Shown here one piece after another: positions 1 through 7,496 of a DNA stretch of 64,000 nucleotides. This DNA comes from Bradyrhizobium sp. 138. GTDB lineage: Bacteria; Pseudomonadota; Alphaproteobacteria; Rhizobiales; Xanthobacteraceae. Within the stretch, counting starts at the first letter, position 1. The number at the start of each line of letters is the position of its first letter. The translations under genes were made by a program, and so were the position numbers. The notes below the pieces were generated by a model. The model was not told the DNA's origin. It made no database searches and saw nothing but the letters and a program-made list of their open reading frames with translations. The DNA lies in contig NZ_JADPKT010000007.1 in the NCBI RefSeq assembly GCF_023074075.1, positions 186,001-250,000 of the forward strand. Reading direction: 5' to 3'.

Positions 1-8
1 AGGCGTAA

Positions 9-1394
9 ATGGACACCCGTAACGCTCAAGCAGGAGCTGACGCCGGTCACGGCGTCAGCTTCAACGAAGCCTTTCGCGTCTGGCTCCGCGTCGCGTCCTT
101 GAGCTTCGGCGGGCCCGCGGGCCAGATCGCGGTGATGCACCGCATCCTGGTCGAGGAGAAGAAGTGGATCTCCGAGGGACGTTTCCTGCATGCCCTGAAT
201 TACTGCATGTTGCTGCCGGGGCCGGAGGCGCAGCAGCTTGCGACCTATGTCGGCTGGCTGATGCATCGCACCGCCGGTGGATTGATGGCGGGCGGACTGT
301 TCATCCTGCCCGGCATCATCGCCATCATGGGCCTCAGCTACATCTATGCGGCTTTCGGCAATGTCAGCTTCGTCGAGGCGCTGTTCTTCGGCCTCAAGGC
401 CGCCGTGCTCGCCATCGTGGTCGAGGCCGTGGTGCGTGTCGGCAAGCGCGCGCTGAAGAACCGCATCATGATCGCGCTCGCAGCGGCAGCCTTCGTCGCG
501 ATCTTCTTCTTCGCCGTCCCCTTCCCGATCATCATCATCGCCGCCGGACTCATCGGCTACGCCGGCGCGCGGAGCGGCCGACCGGAATTCGCGCCGGCCG
601 GCCACGGCCATGGCGGCGGCAATGCGGCGATCGACAGCATGCTCGGCGAGGCCGTGCCCGAACACGTCAAACCCAACACCGCGCGCGCGATCCGGGTCGG
701 TGCGCTGTGGCTGGCGCTCTGGCTGGTGCCTGTCATCGCGCTGCTCGCTGCCCTGGGTCAGGCCAACGTGTTCAGCCAGATCGCGCTGTTCTTCTCGAAG
801 ATGTCGCTGGTCACGTTCGGCGGCGCCTATGCCGTGCTGGCCTATGTCGCCCAGCAGGCGGTCGAGCATTATCACTGGCTGAAGCCGCACGAGATGCTCG
901 ACGGCCTCGGCATGGCTGAGACCACACCGGGCCCGTTGATCATGGTGCTGCAGTTCGTCGGCTTCATGGCCGCCTATCGCGACCCCAGCGGATTGTCGCC
1001 GATGCTGTCCGCAACCCTCGGCGGATTGCTCGCGACCTGGGTCACCTTCACGCCCTGCTTTCTCTGGATCTTCGTCGGCGCCCCCTATATCGAGCGCCTG
1101 CGCGGCAACACCGGCCTCGCCGGCGCGCTCAGCGCGATCACCGCCGCCGTTGTCGGCGTCATCCTCAACCTCTCGATCTGGTTCGCCCTGCACACGCTGT
1201 TTCGCGAGACCGTACCGGTGCATGCGTTTGCGCTGAATTTCGACAGGCCGGTGCTGACCAGTGTGGATATCCCCGCGCTGGTGCTGTCGATCGCGGCGGC
1301 CACCGCAATCTTCCGGTTCAAGCTGGGGATGCTGACGGTGCTGGCGGGGAGCTGCGCGGCGGGCGTGGCGCTGCGGCTGGCGGGGGTGATCTGA
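9..1394 (+). CDS. chrA: Chromate transporter ChrA, long (two-domain) CHR family
   Basis: Inner-membrane chromate efflux protein of 461 residues, the usual length of long-chain CHR proteins with two homologous halves. The N-terminal half carries the signature SFGGPAGQIAVMH (about residues 32-44) followed by LLPGPEAQQLATYVGW. The second half repeats it as TFGGAYAVLAYVAQ and ETTPGPLIMVLQFVGF. Many hydrophobic segments run through the whole protein. The ATG lies only eight bases into the window, so any upstream chrB-type regulator cannot be seen. The last 249 bp are duplicated at 3704-3952. Family assignment is firm. The substrate is inferred from the family. Confidence 0.93.
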   Translation: MDTRNAQAGADAGHGVSFNEAFRVWLRVASLSFGGPAGQIAVMHRILVEEKKWISEGRFLHALNYCMLLPGPEAQQLATYVGWLMHRTAGGLMAGGLFILPGIIAIMGLSYIYAAFGNVSFVEALFFGLKAAVLAIVVEAVVRVGKRALKNRIMIALAAAAFVAIFFFAVPFPIIIIAAGLIGYAGARSGRPEFAPAGHGHGGGNAAIDSMLGEAVPEHVKPNTARAIRVGALWLALWLVPVIALLAALGQANVFSQIALFFSKMSLVTFGGAYAVLAYVAQQAVEHYHWLKPHEMLDGLGMAETTPGPLIMVLQFVGFMAAYRDPSGLSPMLSATLGGLLATWVTFTPCFLWIFVGAPYIERLRGNTGLAGALSAITAAVVGVILNLSIWFALHTLFRETVPVHAFALNFDRPVLTSVDIPALVLSIAAATAIFRFKLGMLTVLAGSCAAGVALRLAGVI

Positions 1395-1490
1395 GGTGTG
1401 GACGTATGCGTCCGGTTAACTCTCCGCAGGCGACGTGACGCCCACCACACTGCGGGCAGCCTCGGGCCAATAGCAGAAATAGCTGCTAGC

Positions 1491-2060
1491 ATGCGGCTCA
1501 TGAATCGCACTGCCAACTGGATAGCAACAACCGGCGGTCCTCACCTGCTGATTGCCGATGAACAGCTCCCACATTGGCGGGGCATCGAACAATGGCGAGA
1601 TCATAGGGATCCGACTGACCAAAGCGACTATGCTCGTGCGTGTAGAATAACGACCTGGTTGGGATTAATCCCCAGCACCGGAGGCAGCGCTGTTGTGCTA
1701 TCCGGCGAGGCAGGCGACGTGGCTTGGTACGCAGATGGTCAGGACGACAGAGGCTTTTTCGTTCAATGGCTTGGTGTCGATGACGAACAACTTATAGAGC
1801 CTGCATTGCACGCGCCGCAGCTGCGGCAGAGCCTTGAGAGCACGGACGCCGAACGGCTCGAATTTGAGACAGGTGCGTCCGGTGCAATGTGGTTGATAGA
1901 TGCATCGGATCGAGGTGAAGATCTGCGCGGCGGGCATCAGGCACTGGTGCTACGTCCAGGCGGGTATCTCGCAAAAGCCAACTATTACCGCTCTACAGGG
2001 CTGGCGATTATTGTTCGCGAAATCTGTTGGATCATGCCGCTGTCGAGCAGAGTCAGCTAA
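1491..2060 (+). CDS. Imm21-family immunity protein (orphan)
   Basis: A 189-residue soluble protein. The N-terminus WIATTGGPHLLIADEQLPHWRG, then SDYARAC, TWLGLIPSTGGSAVVLSGE and FFVQWL, follows the pattern I know for Imm21 (immunity proteins of polymorphic toxin systems), which neutralise a cognate toxin in the cytoplasm. The ATG at 1491 was chosen because the longer frame upstream has no family similarity; ATG 1500 is an alternative. Base composition is visibly more A/T-rich than in chrA, which suggests transfer. No toxin gene is adjacent, so it would be an orphan antidote. The family call comes from pattern recall; the toxin partner is unknown. Confidence 0.65.
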   Translation: MRLMNRTANWIATTGGPHLLIADEQLPHWRGIEQWRDHRDPTDQSDYARACRITTWLGLIPSTGGSAVVLSGEAGDVAWYADGQDDRGFFVQWLGVDDEQLIEPALHAPQLRQSLESTDAERLEFETGASGAMWLIDASDRGEDLRGGHQALVLRPGGYLAKANYYRSTGLAIIVREICWIMPLSSRVS

Positions 2061-2297
2061 CGGGCCAGGAACGCACATTGCGCTAATTTTGACTTCACTC
2101 TCGATCGCCTCCTCCCATTGCTCGTCTTTCAGCCGCCGATATGCTAATGTTCTCCAAACAGGGATAACTCAAGGAGCTTCGTTCGGCGCAGCCTCTTGCT
2201 CGTCTTAGCGTCAGAAGGGATGCAATGGTGGCGCCAGCTATGCGACCGCTCAAAGATCGCTAGCCCGGATCATCGGGGCTAACGCGAAGGGCTTGTC

Positions 2298-3557
2298 ATG
2301 AACCAAATGACTCCAGCCAACGAGGCCGAGCGCCTTAATGCGCTAGGAAACTACGCAATCCTTGACACGCTTCCAGAAGCCGGATTCGACGAAATCACTG
2401 AATTGGCCGCGCAGATCTGCGGCTGCCCCGCCGCCCTGGTCAGCTTCGTTGATGCATCGCGGCAATGGATCAAGGCAAAGTATGGCCCCCTTCCCGCAGA
2501 GCTTTCCGAGTGCCCGCGGGAAATTTCGATCTGCACGGCCACGATCTGCAACAACGACATCCTCTACGTTCCCGACCTGGTAAAGGATCAAAGATTCAAT
2601 ACCAGCCCGCTTGTGACGGGCGATATGCACATCCGCTTTTACTGCGGCGTTCCATTGATCACCCGAGATGGTTATGCCTTGGGGACTTTGTGCGTGATCG
2701 ACTTCGCGCCACACGAACTTGCCTTTGAGCAGCGGGAAGCATTAAGACGATTGTCACGGCAGACAATGGTACACCTCGAATTGCGCCGGCAGTTGCTTGT
2801 GCGCAACGAGATGCTGCGAGAATTGGAGCGTGCACGCGACCGCGCGGTGGCCGAGAAAGCCGAGTCGGAGCAGCTGCTCCTGAACATCCTGCCGCCATCC
2901 ATCGCAGCCGAGCTCAAGGCTACTGGCCGCGTTCAGCCGCGCTTCTTCGACACTGCGACCGTGGTCTTGATCGATTTCGCGGGGTTCACCCGCCTCGTTG
3001 AAACAATGGAGCCGGCGAGCGTCATCAATCAGCTCGACCAACACTTCACCAAGTTCGACGATATCATGGCCAATCATCGTCTGGAAAAACTGAAGACGAT
3101 CGGAGATGCCTATCTCGCCGTCGGCGGCGTACCGGAACCCAATCGCTCGCACGCAATTGATGCGTCGTTGGGAGCGCTGCAGATGCTCGATCACTTGACC
3201 AAGCTCAATCGACAACGGGAGAAGCTGCACCTGCCAGCATGGCAGGTGAGAATCGGAATCAATACCGGACCAGTCATTGCGGGCGTCGTCGGGAAGCATA
3301 AATTCACCTACGATATTTGGGGCAATACGGTGAACATTGCCCAGCGCGTCGAAGCCGCCGGAACTCCGGGCCGGATCAACATTGCCGAATCGACTTGGCA
3401 GCACATCAAAACGCGGTTCGACACAGAAGCCCGCGGCGCGGTCGAAGTGAAGCACCAAGGTTTGGTGGATATGTACTACCTAAATCGCATCAGGCCCGAA
3501 TTTTCCGCTGATCCAGCTGGGACGATGCCCAACGACCGCTTCTGGAAACAGGAATGA
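2298..3557 (+). CDS. GAF domain class III adenylate cyclase
   Basis: A 419-residue cytosolic signalling enzyme predicted to make cAMP from ATP. Residues about 10-160 form a GAF sensor domain. Residues 161-195 are a charged helical linker ending in LLLNILPP, the usual transducer before the catalytic domain. Residues about 215-395 are the cyclase domain. Catalytic features are intact: metal-binding D226 (LIDFAGF) and D270 (KTIGDAYLAVGG), adenine-selecting K266 and D339 (YDIWGNTVN), and transition-state N346 and R350 (NIAQR). No transmembrane segment is present. It follows the Imm21 gene by 237 bp, a stretch with no clear gene. The ligand of the GAF domain cannot be read from sequence. Confidence 0.9.
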   Translation: MNQMTPANEAERLNALGNYAILDTLPEAGFDEITELAAQICGCPAALVSFVDASRQWIKAKYGPLPAELSECPREISICTATICNNDILYVPDLVKDQRFNTSPLVTGDMHIRFYCGVPLITRDGYALGTLCVIDFAPHELAFEQREALRRLSRQTMVHLELRRQLLVRNEMLRELERARDRAVAEKAESEQLLLNILPPSIAAELKATGRVQPRFFDTATVVLIDFAGFTRLVETMEPASVINQLDQHFTKFDDIMANHRLEKLKTIGDAYLAVGGVPEPNRSHAIDASLGALQMLDHLTKLNRQREKLHLPAWQVRIGINTGPVIAGVVGKHKFTYDIWGNTVNIAQRVEAAGTPGRINIAESTWQHIKTRFDTEARGAVEVKHQGLVDMYYLNRIRPEFSADPAGTMPNDRFWKQE

Positions 3558-3703
3558 GAGCGCTGTTTACGACGTCGGCTGACGTCCGAGATGGATCATG
3601 AGCCGCCGATGATGACGATCGGCGTGACTTGCGCCCTGTCATCAGGGACTACCACCCCGCCGACCATTGCCGTTGGGCAAGCAGCCGCGACGCTCTGGCG
3701 ACA

Positions 3704-3954
3704 CCGCCGTCGTCGGCGTCATCCTCATCCTCTCGATCTGGTTCGCGCTGCATACGCTGTTCCGCGAGACGGTGCCGGTGCACGCGTTTCCGCTGGACTT
3801 CGACAGGCCGGTGCTGACGAGTGTCGACGTGCCGGCACTCGTGCTGTCGATCGCGGCGGCGACCGCGATCTTCCGGTTCAAGCTGGGGATGCTGACGGTG
3901 CTGGCGGGGAGCTGCGCGGCGGGCGTGGCGCTGCGGCTGGCGGGGGTGATCTAG
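3704..3954 (+). pseudogene. Truncated second copy of chrA 3' end
   Basis: The frame reads VVGVILILSIWFALHTLFRE and on to LRLAGVI, matching the last ~82 residues of ChrA. Aligned by eye with 1144-1392 at a constant offset of 2560, I count about 21 mismatches in 249 bp, and the final 82 bp (1311-1392 against 3871-3952) are identical. Few of the differences change an amino acid. The remnant therefore looks like the end of a once-functional chrA allele rather than a decayed fresh copy. Homology stops abruptly near 3704, so no 5' portion is present. A 95-residue frame starting at 3667 runs into it but is unlikely to be a real protein. Confidence 0.85.
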
Positions 3955-3983
3955 GATCTATCCTCACACATGCGGCCATGTGC

Positions 3984-4169
3984 TCATTTGGACGGCTTGC
4001 GCGCCTCGTCTCGCGCCAACCGCTCCGCTCTAAGACGTTTGTGGTTTTCATGAAACTTCGGATCGGCTTGGCTATCCGCGATCGTCTGCCGCGCTGCGTT
4101 CGGGTTTTGCGCCCTGCGGTCGGCTTCATCGGAGATCTGCTGCTCGGCTGAGCGTTTCGGTTTGGTCAT
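3984..4169 (-). CDS. Small charged hypothetical protein (61 aa)
   Basis: A highly charged, probably mostly helical or disordered 61-residue protein starting MTKPKRSAEQQISDEADRR and ending ARDEARKPSK. It has no signal peptide, membrane segment or known motif. An AGGAT stretch lies upstream of the ATG at 4169. I recall similar small ORFs in Bradyrhizobium but can assign no function. It faces the chrA remnant tail to tail. Confidence 0.55.
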   Translation of the reverse strand: MTKPKRSAEQQISDEADRRAQNPNAARQTIADSQADPKFHENHKRLRAERLARDEARKPSK

Positions 4170-4364
4170 GACTGGATCCTAGCGCCCGTAGATTTGGCGG
4201 CGAGAGTTAGGGCATGGGGCACAAGTGTTGATCACCCCGTTTGCGCTGAGAGCTTCGGCCGCCAGCGAGAGTCGCGGCTTCGGTCGAGGGAACTCGGATC
4301 GCAAAAGGACGGGCAGACGTTCACCGCAGCCATAGACGGACGCGATGGCCGGACGGGTTTCATC

Positions 4365-4550
4365 TCACTTGGCGTAGCCTTGTGATCGGAGCCAAGAAAT
4401 CCGACGCTCTCCGTTCATCCAATCATCGATTTCGGCTTTGCTCGTGAAGCCCGTTATTTCTCGGGGTTCTGAGCCTGGATACTCGGCGATGATGACCCAG
4501 TCGCCCTCAGATTTACGAAGAGGTTTGAAGCTCACTCTTATTTTTGCCAT
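4365..4550 (-). CDS. Small hypothetical protein (61 aa)
   Basis: A 61-residue protein beginning MAKIRVSFKPLRKSEGDWV, with a mixed beta-strand/helix look (alternating hydrophobics early, then an acidic and aromatic helix near IDDWMNGERRISWL). It has no cysteines, signal or membrane span. No convincing Shine-Dalgarno sequence precedes ATG 4550. Regular amino-acid composition and tryptophan use favour a real gene. Function unknown. Confidence 0.5.
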   Translation of the reverse strand: MAKIRVSFKPLRKSEGDWVIIAEYPGSEPREITGFTSKAEIDDWMNGERRISWLRSQGYAK

Positions 4551-4607
4551 GCCGAACTATGGACGAAGGCGGGCAAAAAGGAAACCTCGTCGAGCCATTT
4601 TGAGCGC

Positions 4608-4692
4608 GTAGGATGGGTAGAGCCCTTGCGAAACCCATCATGCCGCGTCATCGGCGGAGGGATGGGTTTCGCTTACGCTCTACCCATCCTAC
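4608..4692. repeat. Palindromic repeat, copy 1 (flanks avidin-like gene)
   Basis: The ends GTAGGATGGGTAGAGC and GCTCTACCCATCCTAC are inverted complements. Inside them GCGAAACCCATCAT is matched by GATGGGTTTCGC, so the RNA or single strand would fold into a long stem-loop. A second, nearly identical copy lies at 5251-5338 on the other side of the avidin-like gene. This is a REP-like intergenic element of the type scattered through Bradyrhizobium genomes. Confidence 0.85.
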
Positions 4693-4726
4693 GAGCTTGT
4701 TTATGCTCAGAGGTGCGACGCGCCAT

Positions 4727-5122
4727 CTATTGTTTGGTGAAGACGTCCTTGCCATGCATCGTATGCGGCCTTCCATCGGAGCCGATGTAATCGAGCCTCC
4801 ATCTGGTCTTGAGGGTTGATCCTGCCAACCGGCCAATCCAGACGGTTGTCGAATGACAATCGGGAATCAGGATCCCCTTCCAGTCTACTTTAAAGGTAAC
4901 GCTCGTGCCCTTGCTCGCACCTACCGCAGCGTAAGGAACGCCTTGGCACTCGAAGCCAGCGGCCCTGTTTACATAGGTCCCCGAAAATGCCCCCGTGGCG
5001 GGATCAACAAAAAAGACTGATAAAGCGGACCCTCTGGTATTTATCCAAGTGGAAAACGAAGGGACTTGGGCTTGAGCTGAAATTGGGAGGAGGAAGAAAA
5101 GCAAAGCAAGAATACGCTTCAT
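4727..5122 (-). CDS. Avidin/bradavidin-like secreted biotin-binding protein
   Basis: A 131-residue protein with a Sec signal peptide (MKRILALLFFLLPISAQAQ) and a mature avidin fold. Aligned by eye to streptavidin it keeps N23 and S27 (TWINTRGSAL), Y43 (SGTYV), W79 (VDWKG), S88, T90 and W92 (HSTTVW), W108 (KTRWRLDY) and D128 (GKDVFTK). The segment that normally carries W120, donated to the neighbouring subunit's biotin site, is shortened to IGSDGRPHTMHGK and has no Trp. ATG 5122 was chosen because the signal peptide begins there; the longer frame runs into the flanking repeat. It is expected to be secreted or periplasmic. Biotin binding is inferred from the residues. Confidence 0.85.
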   Translation of the reverse strand: MKRILALLFFLLPISAQAQVPSFSTWINTRGSALSVFFVDPATGAFSGTYVNRAAGFECQGVPYAAVGASKGTSVTFKVDWKGILIPDCHSTTVWIGRLAGSTLKTRWRLDYIGSDGRPHTMHGKDVFTKQ

Positions 5123-5250
5123 GGCTAAATCTCCGGAAGAAACAACCGAAGGTGGTCTATTCTCGGTTCCTTGGGCTTTGCAAGGGCAAACAAAAACGCC
5201 ATGGTTCGGCTCGTTCTGGCGCCAGGAGGGACAGCCGCGCCGCGCGTGCG

Positions 5251-5338
5251 CAGGATGGGTTGAGCCCTTGCGAAACCCATCATGCCTCGTCATCGGCGGA
5301 GGAATTGATGGGTTTCGCTTACGCTCTACCCATCCTAC
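5251..5338. repeat. Palindromic repeat, copy 2 (flanks avidin-like gene)
   Basis: Second copy of the element at 4608-4692, in the same orientation. It shares the core GAGCCCTTGCGAAACCCATC, the ATGGGTTTCGCTTACGCTC stretch and the terminal TACCCATCCTACGAGC. It differs by a short insertion (GGAATT) near the centre and by a less perfect left arm. Confidence 0.85.
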
Positions 5339-5454
5339 GAGCGCATTATGCAGAACTCATCCTAGAGCAAAGCTTACTCCGGCATGCCCCGCTCAGCGGA
5401 GTTCAAAGGCGGATGCCCACTTCACTGATCAACCAATAAGCGACGTCAGAGTGC

Positions 5455-6444
5455 CTACTCGATCACGACATCGGCCCGCGACAGCAGGGTCGGCGGCATG
5501 TTGATGGCAAGTGCCTTGGCGGTCTGGAGGTTTATAACAAGCTCATACTTGGTCGGCCGTTCGACCGGCAGATCGCCAGGTTTCGTACCCTTGAAAATCT
5601 TGTCGATGAGGGTCGCAGAGCGACGAAACTGATCTGGCAGGTCAGTCCCGTAGCTCAAGAGGAAGCCCGCTTCCGCGTATTCTCTCACCGCAGAGATTGC
5701 AGGCAGCCGATTTCTGACCGCCATGACGCCTATCAGGCCGCGATGATTGAACAGCACTCCATCGCTCAGCACGACGAGCACCTGCGCGCGCTCACTCACC
5801 ATTGTCGCGAACGCCCTTTCAAGTATGTCCGGGCCACGCGCCTCGGCTGGGACAAGCGTCAACCCCAGCGTCCTGGCGGCTTCCCGCAGCGACGTCAGCC
5901 GGTCCTGATTGGGAGCAAAGTCCGGATTCCACAGGATGCCCACACGCGAGAGGTTGGGCACAGTGTCCTTCAGAAATTCGAGCCGCTTGCCATTGATCTC
6001 ATCGCCGGGCTCCGAGCTGAATCCAGTGACATGGCCACCCGGGCGCGCCAGACTGGCGACGAGTCCTGCACTGACCGGCTCGGCACTGTTGGCCATCACG
6101 ATCGGAATCGTCCGGGTCGCCTTCATGGCCGCAACCGTGGTCGCATTGGTTCCGGAGACGATGACGTCCACGCCGAGCCCCACCACCTCTGTGGCAAGCG
6201 TCGCCAGCCGCCCCATGTCTCCGTCGGCAAAACGGTACTCGATGACGACATTCTCGCCGACGCGATAGCCAAGGCTCCGCAGGCCGGCTTCGAAAGCTGT
6301 AACATTACGAAGTGTTTGCTCCCGCGACGCGCTCGCGAGATAACCCACCCTGTAGACCCACCTTGTCGATTGCTGCGCACGCACGCCGAGCGGCCACGAC
6401 GCTGCCGCGCTGCCGATCAGCCCCATGAACTCGCGTCGTCTCAT
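5455..6444 (-). CDS. ABC transporter substrate-binding protein, orphan
   Basis: A periplasmic solute-binding protein of the ABC_sub_bind type, about 329 residues. The N-terminus MRRREFMGLIGSAAASWPLG followed by VRAQQ is a Tat-like leader. The body shows FEAGLRSLGYRVGENVVIEYR, VDVIVSGTNATTVAAMKATR and NLQTAKALAINMPPTLLSRA, all typical of this family. The ATG at 6444 places the twin-arginine motif at the N-terminus; an in-frame start at 6480 is possible but lacks support. No permease or ATPase gene is adjacent, so its transporter partner and ligand are unknown. Such lone binding proteins are common in Bradyrhizobium. Confidence 0.85.
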   Translation of the reverse strand: MRRREFMGLIGSAAASWPLGVRAQQSTRWVYRVGYLASASREQTLRNVTAFEAGLRSLGYRVGENVVIEYRFADGDMGRLATLATEVVGLGVDVIVSGTNATTVAAMKATRTIPIVMANSAEPVSAGLVASLARPGGHVTGFSSEPGDEINGKRLEFLKDTVPNLSRVGILWNPDFAPNQDRLTSLREAARTLGLTLVPAEARGPDILERAFATMVSERAQVLVVLSDGVLFNHRGLIGVMAVRNRLPAISAVREYAEAGFLLSYGTDLPDQFRRSATLIDKIFKGTKPGDLPVERPTKYELVINLQTAKALAINMPPTLLSRADVVIE

Positions 6445-6659
6445 TGAGCACCGCGGAGTAAACGTCGGTCGATTGTCCAAAGCCTAGCACTTTGCGATGA
6501 GAGGGCCAGTGAGAATGCATCTCGATGTCCGCGCTGTGTCACACGCGGGAATCCCTCCCTCTTGGCCCGATCGCCGCCCGAAAGCCGACATTCAGGCGAG
6601 TGAGTTAAGGGACAACTCTGGGCCCCCGATCAGCTACTACAGATGGGCCGCCACCCATC

Positions 6660-7300
6660 GGGCAAAACAGCCCGGTCAGCTTGACCACGCCGCCTGTCAA
6701 GCCCCATCCGACAAAATATTCCACTTTACCGAAATTCGGATTTGTCGTACACACTGATCACCCTGGCCCGAGACGAGGGGCGGATCGCGATCGTCACGAA
6801 CCGCGGGCTGGGTAGCGATGGACGCGACGGCGTCGGGCGCAACGGGCATTGCAGGGCGGGACACCGTGAGCAATGGCTTGCCGCGCACACGACACGACGC
6901 TGACAGCGTCTTCGCATGGCTTCGGGGGCGAGCACACGCCACCCCCCGAATTCCCAGCGAGGACGTGCGCGGACGGAGAAGTCGTGTGGTCCCGACGCCC
7001 GGGGTTCTGGCGTCAAATCTTGCCGTGATGTGCAGCCAACCGGCACGCGCATCGATCAGCGGCAAGACGACGGGGGCAATAGTGCAACGCTCCCCGAGGA
7101 GAGCACGAAGGACACCGTTAAAACCATTCGCGCAGGGAAGGCCGGGCGACCGGCAACACCTGTGGTCCACCCCGTGTGCATTTTGATCGCGCACGGATCT
7201 CGGGTGCCGCCAGCGCCCGGCCTTCCCTGCGCCCTCGCCTTTTTCGAGGGCGTGCGAGACGCAAAACTCGGGCGACATGCGCCGCGGGAAGGCGATCGTG
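6660..7300. repeat. Dispersed Bradyrhizobium-type long repeat (non-coding)
   Basis: The 6484-7496 interval has no convincing gene. On the minus strand 6700-7280 translates to strings such as HALEKGEGAGKAGRWRHP and DQNAHGVDH, which I recognise from many spurious ORFs annotated across Bradyrhizobium genomes. All three frames of each strand are open in pieces here, as expected of a high-GC repeat and not of one gene. The boundaries are approximate. No transposase or inverted terminal repeat is visible. Confidence 0.6.
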
Positions 7301-7351
7301 TGTCTGCTGTTTGAAGTGTGAATCGGAGGGCGATGGCCTCCCGGCTTGCTC

Positions 7352-7438
7352 CGTCATTGCGAGGAGCCCTTGCGACGAAGCAATCCAGACTGTTTCCGCG
7401 GAAAGATTCTGGATTGCTTCGCTGCGCTCGCAATGACG
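7352..7438. repeat. Palindromic REP-like element (GTCATTGCGAG family)
   Basis: CGTCATTGCGAG at the left is the inverse of CTCGCAATGACG at the right, and GAAGCAATCCAG is the inverse of CTGGATTGCTTC in the middle. A long stem-loop results. It sits just beyond the 3' end of the GMC oxidoreductase gene and could act as a transcription stop or mRNA-stabilising element. A partial relative (CCGTCATTGCGAGCG) occurs at about 58168. Confidence 0.8.
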
Positions 7439-7496
7439 CGGAGGGAGCCGCGAGCGCCCGCCATCACCGTCCCCTGCGCACCGACCTTCCCTGGCA

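Noticed and set aside
6697..7278. Minus-strand ORF of 193 residues (MSPEFCVSHALEKGEGAG...)
   Set aside because: This text recurs as spurious ORFs across Bradyrhizobium genomes in my memory and reflects a dispersed repeat, not a conserved protein.
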